DNA of 7,171 bases from Cyanobacteria bacterium UBA3803. GTDB taxonomy: Bacteria > Cyanobacteriota > Vampirovibrionia > Gastranaerophilales > Gastranaerophilaceae. The translations under genes were made by a program, and so were the position numbers. The notes beneath the pieces were generated by a model. It did no database searches, had not been told where the DNA came from, and saw nothing but the letters and a program-made list of their open reading frames with translations. The stretch spans positions 1-7,171 of the forward strand of contig DFEL01000053.1 of assembly GCA_002369055.1 (NCBI GenBank), given 5' to 3'. This document shows, piece by piece, positions 1-4,735 of the stretch; position 1 is the first letter of the stretch, and each line of letters starts with the position of its first letter.

Positions 1-181
1 GCAATTGAGCTCTTACCATTGCTTCAAGTTTTGATGAGCTTGATTTTTGCATTGGATTTGTCGATGTAATCATATTCATATAATCTGCACTTGTTTTATC
101 TTGACCTTGTACAAAATTCAAGAATTGTGCTTGTTGATTTTGTTGTTGAATTTGTTGTTGTTTTAAATTTTTGTTTTGCAT
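1..181 (-). CDS. Unidentified Gln-rich protein, N-terminal fragment (cut by window edge)
   Basis: Only the first 60 codons are visible; the gene continues past position 1. The ATG at 181-179 is supported by an AAAGGTAGG ribosome binding site at 198-190, eight bases upstream, and the frame stays open to the edge. The first 20 residues are dominated by Gln and Asn (MQNKNLKQQQ, then more QQQ and NQQ). A more ordinary stretch follows, with Asp-Tyr-Met-Asn-Met, Asn-Pro-Met-Gln, a run of four Ser and a helical-looking KLEAMVRAQL. There is no signal peptide and no membrane segment in this part. I do not recognise the family. The spacing of Phe-Leu, Gln-Asp and Asn-Pro-Met faintly recalls the N-terminus of flagellar hook-capping protein FlgD, but too weakly to use. 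It lies 158 bp downstream of glyS on the same strand and may have its own promoter, although I could not identify one. Confidence 0.7.
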   Translation of the reverse strand, partial: MQNKNLKQQQIQQQNQQAQFLNFVQGQDKTSADYMNMITSTNPMQKSSSSKLEAMVRAQL

Positions 182-339
182 TTGGGGAACCTACCTTTAT
201 TTACCTATACTTTTTATTTTCGTTTCTTATGTCTATATAAAGCTACCTCAAAATAAAAATTTACTTGTTTTAAGATTTTGTTTACATAACTTTACAAAAA
301 CGCCAGAATTTAAATATAGCAATATTATTTGTGTTTAAA

Positions 340-2337
340 CTATCCTTGTATTTTTGAAAAATCACATAATTTTTCTAATTTTTCTTTCAAAATTGTAAGC
401 ATGCCTAAACGATTATTTTTGACATTAACATCATCATCCATGACCAGTACATTATCAAAAAATGCTGTAATTGAAGGAACTAAGGCATTTAATTGTGATA
501 AATATTCATCATAATTATCAGTTTCAGGCATGCCATTAATTGCATCAAAAAGCATGCCTTCTGATTCATGTTTAAATAAATCTTTATTTACTTTTGCATA
601 AACAGGTTCTTTCAAAATTCTTATAATTCTGTTAGCACTTTCTAATAATTCAGGTGAATTCATTTTTGCAACTGCCTTTACTCTTGCAACGTAGTCTGAT
701 AAATCACAAAGAGGATTTTTTGCTACACACGCTTCAAGAACATCTTTTTTGTATTCATCATTCAAGAAAATTATTAAACGTTGTGTAAAAAATTCTTGGA
801 TATCATTTATACAGTCTTTTTTTACAGGTAAAAGTTCCAATGTTTTTTGCAGTAATTTATTTAAATCAAGTTTTAAATTATTTGCAATAACAGTTTTGAT
901 AACGCCTAATGCTGCACGTCTTACACCTAAAGGGTCTGAAGAGCCTGTCGGTTTTCTGCCGTCAACAAAGACTGCACAAATAGTATCTAATTTATCCGCA
1001 ATACCAACAACTTGACCTTCAACGGTTTTAGCAAGTTCACTGTCTGCATTTAAAGGAAAATAGTGTTCTTTTATACCTTCAACAACATTTTTATCTTCAC
1101 CTGCAATTCTTGCGTAATCTGAACCGATATAACCTTGTAATTCCGTAAATTCAAATACCAAACTTGTGCATAAATCTGCTTTACATAATTGAGCCGTTCG
1201 GTTTATAGTTTCAGATGATTTTCCTAAATCTTCAGCGATAACTTTTGATAATTCAATAATTCGTTGAGTTTTGTCATAAATTGAACCCATACCTTTTTGG
1301 AATGTCATACCTTTTAGACCTTCTACATAATCTGCAAGAGGCTTTTTAGTATCTTCATTGAAGAAAAATACAGCATCATCAAGTCTTGCTTTAATAACAC
1401 GTAAATTTCCTGCTTTGATATTTTCAAATTCATCGCCAACATAGTTTGTAACAGTAATAAATTTATTTGTTAATTTGCCATCTTTATATAAGGCAAAATA
1501 ACGTTGATGAACAGCCATAACTGTTACGGTAACTTCTTCAGGGATGGTTAAAAATGCTTCATCAAATTCACAAGTAACAGCAACAGGCCATTCGCAAAGT
1601 TGAGTAACTTCTTCTAATAAGTCATCGCTATATCTTGGTGTTGCACCTATTTTATCTGCTTGTGCTTTTGCTTGGCGTACAATTTCAGCTTTTCTTTCGT
1701 CTTGATTTACAAGAACCTTTACTGTTTTTAATTTTTCAACATATTCATCAGGATTATTAATTTCAACAGTATTTGGATTTGCAAATCTGTGACCACGAGA
1801 AATTTTACCTGATTTAACATTTATTATTTGTAACGGAACTTCTTTTTCATCCATTATTGATACAATCCAGCGAATTGGTCGTTGGAATTTTTCTTCAAAA
1901 TTATCCCAACGCATAAAGTGTGAACCTTGCATTTTTAATATTAAAGACGGTATATTTTCTTGTAAAATCAAAGATGTTTCTTTTCCTTTAATTTCTATCT
2001 TTGCGTGTAAATAATTATCTTGTAAGTAGGCATCTTTAGGGTCAACACCATTTTTTTTCAAAAAACCTTCTCCGGCTTTTGTAAGATTGCCGTTTTCATC
2101 ATAAGCAACATTTTTAATCGGACCTCTTAGTACTTTAGTTTCATCGTCTTGTTTTTCTGAAAGTCCGTCTAAAATTACTGCCAGACGTCTTGGTGTTGCA
2201 AGAACATTTATATCGGAATATTTTATATTGTCTTCTTTCAAAAATTTTGAAAACCCGCTCTTCAATTGTTCTGTTGCTTGTGCAATAAACTTGTATGGTA
2301 ACTCTTCACAACCTACTTCTAATAAATATTTACTCAT
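340..2337 (-). CDS. glyS: Glycyl-tRNA synthetase, beta subunit
   Basis: This is the large chain of the bacterial alpha2-beta2 glycyl-tRNA synthetase, a cytosolic enzyme that charges tRNA-Gly with glycine. In this enzyme type the alpha chain (GlyQ) holds the aminoacylation site and the beta chain mainly recognises the tRNA. The 665 residues are close to, slightly below, the usual size of about 690. Family landmarks appear in order: LLEVGCEELP near residue 5, ATPRRLAV at 47-54, RPIRWIV at 153-159, GHRF at 182-185, MAVHQRYFAL at 274-283, KADLCTSLVFEFTELQG at 386-402, YFPL at 426-429, ADKLDTICAVF at 447-457 and DPLGVRRAALG at 468-478. The helical C-terminal part from about 545 fits the DALR-type anticodon-binding domain. 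The ATG is preceded by AGAGGT at 2348-2343, five bases away; the stop is TAG. It starts 32 bp after the msbA-like gene and is probably co-transcribed with it. glyQ is not in the window, so the partner must be encoded elsewhere. Confidence 0.97.
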   Translation of the reverse strand: MSKYLLEVGCEELPYKFIAQATEQLKSGFSKFLKEDNIKYSDINVLATPRRLAVILDGLSEKQDDETKVLRGPIKNVAYDENGNLTKAGEGFLKKNGVDPKDAYLQDNYLHAKIEIKGKETSLILQENIPSLILKMQGSHFMRWDNFEEKFQRPIRWIVSIMDEKEVPLQIINVKSGKISRGHRFANPNTVEINNPDEYVEKLKTVKVLVNQDERKAEIVRQAKAQADKIGATPRYSDDLLEEVTQLCEWPVAVTCEFDEAFLTIPEEVTVTVMAVHQRYFALYKDGKLTNKFITVTNYVGDEFENIKAGNLRVIKARLDDAVFFFNEDTKKPLADYVEGLKGMTFQKGMGSIYDKTQRIIELSKVIAEDLGKSSETINRTAQLCKADLCTSLVFEFTELQGYIGSDYARIAGEDKNVVEGIKEHYFPLNADSELAKTVEGQVVGIADKLDTICAVFVDGRKPTGSSDPLGVRRAALGVIKTVIANNLKLDLNKLLQKTLELLPVKKDCINDIQEFFTQRLIIFLNDEYKKDVLEACVAKNPLCDLSDYVARVKAVAKMNSPELLESANRIIRILKEPVYAKVNKDLFKHESEGMLFDAINGMPETDNYDEYLSQLNALVPSITAFFDNVLVMDDDVNVKNNRLGMLTILKEKLEKLCDFSKIQG

Positions 2338-2369
2338 TTTATACCTCTATTTATTCTGTTATCTTATTC

Positions 2370-4169
2370 TTAAATTTTACTAAATTGCATTTCATAAAGA
2401 TGCTTATACTCACCATTTTGAATTTGCATTAATTCATCATGAGTTCCGAGTTCTACAAGCTCACCCTCATTTATAACTGCTATTCTATCCGCATTTTTTA
2501 TTGTTGTAAATCTGTGAGCTATTAATAATACTGTTTTATCTTTTATTAAATTATCTAATGCTAACTGAACAATAGCTTCTGATTCATTATCCAAGGCAGA
2601 AGTTGCCTCATCCAATATAATTATAGGAGCATTTTTAATCATTGCCCTTGCAATGGCAACACGCTGACGCTGACCGCCTGAAAGTGTTACTCCACGCTCT
2701 GTCAACTGTGTATCAAGCCCATTAGGTAATTCAGCTATCATTTCTTGCAAATGAGCGGAATTAACAGCATTCATCAATTCTTCTTCGCTGGCATTTGGAT
2801 TCCCCAGCATAATATTTTCCCTGATAGAACAAGAAAATAAGAAATTATCCTGAAAGACCATTGCAATATTATTACGTAAATCAGTTAAATTTATATTTCT
2901 TACATCTGTATTATCAAATTTTATTGAACCGGACTTGATATCATAAAATCTTGGAACAAGAGATGCTATTGTAGATTTTCCACCGCCTGAATTACCAACA
3001 ATTGCAATTGTTTCACCTTTTTTAATATCCAAATTGATATTTTTTAAAACAGGAACATCTTCTTTATATTCAAAATATACATGCTCAAAATGCAAACCTT
3101 CATTAAAATCAGGGAAATTAACAGCATTATCATTATTAACTATTGTTGGTTCATAATCGGCAAGTTCAAATACACGACCTAACGCAACAAAATAATCTTG
3201 TAATTGTTGTAATGCACGGCCTAAAGTCTTAACAGGCTTATACAATAATAACAATGACGTTACGAAAGATGCAAATCCACCTGCCGTCATTTTACCCGCA
3301 TAAATCAAATTTGTACCAAAAGCAAGTACTATTGCTATACCAACAGATGCTATTATATACATTAACGGACTCATCCATCCTGCACGCTTTGTCAATGCTA
3401 TATTAACTCTAAAACCCTCATTAAGCTTATCTTTGAAAATTTGATATTGGCGTTCTTGCAAGTTATAAGATGATACAATCTTATTGCCACTATAAGTTTC
3501 ATTCAGATTTGTTGTTATATCTCCTGTAATTACAACATTTTTATTTGAAGTTTTCTTAATCCAATTTCTTACCAAAAGTATTGGTAAAAATGCGACTAAT
3601 AAAACTGTAACCCCAACAATAGCCAATCTCCAAGCACTATATAACATTACAAATACAAGTCCTACAGCACCAAAGAAACTGGTTAATACGTCCTTAACCC
3701 TATCAATAATACCCAAAGATGCTTTGTCCGGATCTTGTATAAACCTTGAAATAATTATACCTGAAGGATTATCATCAAAAAATTGAGAATCAGCAAAAAC
3801 TAATTTTTTAAATAAATCTGATTTAATAGATATAGTAACTTTTTGACTTGTCCAATCTGTAAGGTAATTATTTAAATAATTTAAAACCCCTTGTAATGCA
3901 GCAAATAAAACTACTGCATAAGGAATACAATATGACATCATCTGCCAAGTAATTGTTATCCCCATAAAAATAAGGTCTTTTTGTCCTATAACGTAATCCA
4001 TGTAAGGTTTCAGAGCAAATGCCATAAAACCGTCCAATAATCCTATTGGTGCAGCAACAATCAAGCCTAATATAATTCTACCCATAACAGGTTTTACATA
4101 AGGATATAATCTTTTTAATAACCAGCCGTATCTGTACGAATTTCTTGCAGTTGTTGTCTTTAATTCCAT
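2370..4169 (-). CDS. msbA: MsbA-type ABC exporter, fused permease and ATPase
   Basis: This is a half-size ABC exporter of 599 residues, expected to work as a homodimer in the inner membrane. About six membrane spans lie in residues 30-330 (roughly 32-53, 79-99, 162-178, 181-200, 268-290 and 295-311). The ATPase domain follows from about 358. Visible motifs are the A-loop Tyr near 368, Walker A GNSGGGKST at 392-400 (Lys398), Q-loop Gln440, signature LSGGQ at 496-500, Walker B IIILDE at 516-521 with catalytic Glu521, D-loop SALD at 524-527 and H-loop His552. Every catalytic residue is present. Size and layout match MsbA, which flips lipid A-core across the inner membrane, but other lipid or peptide exporters share this architecture, so the substrate is inferred. 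No Shine-Dalgarno precedes the ATG. A promoter ends about 9 bp before it, suggesting a nearly leaderless message. No later Met near the N-terminus (such as Met29) has a better ribosome site. glyS follows 32 bp downstream. Confidence 0.9.
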   Translation of the reverse strand: MELKTTTARNSYRYGWLLKRLYPYVKPVMGRIILGLIVAAPIGLLDGFMAFALKPYMDYVIGQKDLIFMGITITWQMMSYCIPYAVVLFAALQGVLNYLNNYLTDWTSQKVTISIKSDLFKKLVFADSQFFDDNPSGIIISRFIQDPDKASLGIIDRVKDVLTSFFGAVGLVFVMLYSAWRLAIVGVTVLLVAFLPILLVRNWIKKTSNKNVVITGDITTNLNETYSGNKIVSSYNLQERQYQIFKDKLNEGFRVNIALTKRAGWMSPLMYIIASVGIAIVLAFGTNLIYAGKMTAGGFASFVTSLLLLYKPVKTLGRALQQLQDYFVALGRVFELADYEPTIVNNDNAVNFPDFNEGLHFEHVYFEYKEDVPVLKNINLDIKKGETIAIVGNSGGGKSTIASLVPRFYDIKSGSIKFDNTDVRNINLTDLRNNIAMVFQDNFLFSCSIRENIMLGNPNASEEELMNAVNSAHLQEMIAELPNGLDTQLTERGVTLSGGQRQRVAIARAMIKNAPIIILDEATSALDNESEAIVQLALDNLIKDKTVLLIAHRFTTIKNADRIAVINEGELVELGTHDELMQIQNGEYKHLYEMQFSKI

Positions 4170-4178
4170 AATACAAAC

Positions 4179-4207
4179 AGTATATTACAAATATAATTAT
4201 TAAACAA
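4179..4207 (-). promoter_or_regulatory. Putative sigma-70 promoter of the msbA-glyS unit
   Basis: Read on the minus strand, TTGTTT (4207-4202) is followed after exactly 17 bases by TATACT (4184-4179). Transcription would be expected to begin about 7 bases later, near 4172, while the msbA ATG begins at 4169. The predicted leader is therefore only a few bases long, which agrees with the lack of a ribosome binding site there. The promoter sits in the 43-bp gap after the small AbrB-like gene, whose stop codon is at 4213-4215, so msbA could also be reached by read-through from that gene. Confidence 0.5.
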
Positions 4208-4212
4208 TAAAC

Positions 4213-4362
4213 TTACTTTTTGTTTTTTCTGATTATAATTTCATTTTCATTTACGATAAATTCGACTTTGTCGTCAACAGGATTTATGTTTAAAAATTCT
4301 AGTGTTGCTTTTGGAATAATTATTCCCCAACTACTACCTATTTGTGTAAGTTTTTTGAGCAT
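4213..4362 (-). CDS. Tiny AbrB/MazE-type (SpoVT-AbrB fold) DNA-binding protein
   Basis: This 49-codon ORF, ATG at 4362 to TAA at 4213, reads as a minimal swapped-hairpin DNA-binding protein. The N-terminus MLKKLTQIGSSWGIIIPK (residues 1-18) carries the hallmark Gly-x-Ser-Trp-Gly and Ile-Pro-Lys of AbrB/MazE N-terminal domains. It is followed by a short helix with the Leu-x-Ile-x-Pro turn (24-28) and the acidic-then-beta hairpin KVEFIVNENEIIIRK (32-46). Such proteins dimerise and bind AT-rich palindromic DNA; many are antitoxins or autoregulators. There is no C-terminal toxin-binding tail, so it is only the DNA-binding domain. The ribosome site AAAAAGG (4377-4371) lies eight bases upstream. 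No MazF-like toxin gene adjoins it. It is divergent from the 90-residue gene at 4461 and upstream of msbA on the same strand. The six TTATAA boxes just upstream are its most likely binding sites, by inference. Confidence 0.85.
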   Translation of the reverse strand: MLKKLTQIGSSWGIIIPKATLEFLNINPVDDKVEFIVNENEIIIRKNKK

Positions 4363-4364
4363 TA

Positions 4365-4392
4365 TTATAACCTTTTTATAATCTGATTATAA
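4365..4392. repeat. Operator-like cluster A: three TTATAA boxes at 11-bp steps
   Basis: TTATAA occurs at 4365-4370, 4376-4381 and 4387-4392, that is every 11 bp, about one helical turn. The second and third boxes also form a perfect inverted repeat with 8-bp arms (TTATAATC at 4376-4383 and GATTATAA at 4385-4392) around a single T. The first box lies between the ribosome site and the ATG of the AbrB-like gene, so a bound protein would cover its start region. Each box is itself a palindrome, as expected for a site read by a symmetric dimer. Confidence 0.7.
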
Positions 4393-4414
4393 TATTTTAA
4401 TTAATTAAACTTGA
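4386..4414 (-). promoter_or_regulatory. Weak candidate promoter for the AbrB-like gene
   Basis: On the minus strand the third box supplies a perfect -10 TATAAT (4391-4386). Seventeen bases upstream the hexamer is TCAAGT (4414-4409), a poor -35. An alternative -10 is TATAAA (4380-4375) with TTAATT (4404-4399) 18 bases upstream. Either way, transcription would begin inside the box cluster. The -35 position overlaps that of the opposite promoter, so the two may compete. Confidence 0.3.
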
Positions 4415-4439
4415 CTTGTCATTATAATTAAATTATAAT
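4411..4439 (+). promoter_or_regulatory. Near-consensus sigma-70 promoter of the 90-residue gene
   Basis: TTGACT (4411-4416) and TATAAT (4434-4439) are separated by exactly 17 bases, one mismatch from the full consensus. The start of transcription would fall near 4446, giving a leader of about 15 bases that contains the ribosome site AAGAGG (4451-4456). The -10 is part of the middle box of cluster B. Box 4 lies in the spacer and box 6 at the transcription start, so a protein bound to the boxes would be expected to block RNA polymerase. Confidence 0.75.
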
Positions 4440-4449
4440 CTAATTATAA
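4422..4449. repeat. Operator-like cluster B: three TTATAA boxes at 11-bp steps
   Basis: TTATAA occurs at 4422-4427, 4433-4438 and 4444-4449, again with an exact 11-bp period and five-base linkers, mirroring cluster A. The two clusters are 35 bp apart from box 3 to box 4 (start to start) and are symmetric about position 4407, where a palindromic TTAATTAATTAA (4397-4408) sits. The cluster covers the -10 and predicted transcription start of the gene at 4461. Confidence 0.7.
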
Positions 4450-4460
4450 CAAGAGGCAAA

Positions 4461-4733
4461 ATGGGACTTGAATACTACTTAATAGAAGAAAAAAACTACA
4501 TTCTTGCAATAAATGAAATTTGCAAGAACATAGATAACTATCTTAAGGATAATTTTTATGAAATTGTGAATGGAAAATTCGACAAAGAGATTTTGGAAAA
4601 AGTTATTGCATTAAACAATGCTGTTCAACTAATAACCTATTGCATGAGGCAAAGAAGAACAGAGTATTACAAAGAAATAGACGAAACTTATACCGATAAT
4701 TTTACTTTTGATGAAATGATATCAGGTGCATAA
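4461..4733 (+). CDS. 90-residue orphan protein, function unknown
   Basis: I do not recognise this protein. It is small, soluble-looking and mostly helical, with no signal peptide, membrane span or cysteine metal motif; its two Cys, at residues 21 and 61, are far apart. It is rich in Tyr, Ile, Asn, Glu and Lys. A basic patch MRQRR (62-66) is followed by an acidic, aromatic C-terminal tail ending in FTFDEMISGA. The ATG has AAGAGG four bases upstream and a strong promoter at 4411-4439, so it is likely a real, expressed gene. It is the only plus-strand gene here, divergent from the AbrB-like gene and sharing the phased box array. A toxin or a small regulator partnered with that protein is conceivable, but it does not resemble MazF or other toxins I know. 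Its TAA ends 2 bp before the stop of the convergent helicase gene. Confidence 0.8.
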   Translation: MGLEYYLIEEKNYILAINEICKNIDNYLKDNFYEIVNGKFDKEILEKVIALNNAVQLITYCMRQRRTEYYKEIDETYTDNFTFDEMISGA

Positions 4734-4735
4734 AA

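Noticed and set aside
1..181. Resemblance of the left-edge fragment to flagellar FlgD
   Set aside because: Only scattered residues agree (Phe-Leu, Gln-Asp, Asn-Pro-Met); the typical FlgD N-terminal core is absent.
182..260. TATA-like hexamers considered as a promoter for the left-edge gene
   Set aside because: No -35 hexamer of reasonable quality lies 16-18 bases upstream of any of them.
316..336. AT-only inverted repeat AATAT/ATATT just after glyS, considered as a terminator
   Set aside because: The stem is five A-T pairs with no GC and no following T-run on the minus strand; too weak to call.
329..514. Plus-strand ORF of 61 codons
   Set aside because: It lies almost entirely opposite the 3' end of glyS, has no ribosome site and reads as low-complexity antisense; glyS is unmistakable.
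749..1015. Plus-strand ORF of 88 codons
   Set aside because: It is antisense to conserved glyS sequence and has no recognisable domain or ribosome site.
4461..4733. MazF-like toxin identity for the 90-residue protein
   Set aside because: It is helical and acidic, without the beta-barrel pattern and Arg/Pro-rich N-terminal motif of MazF.
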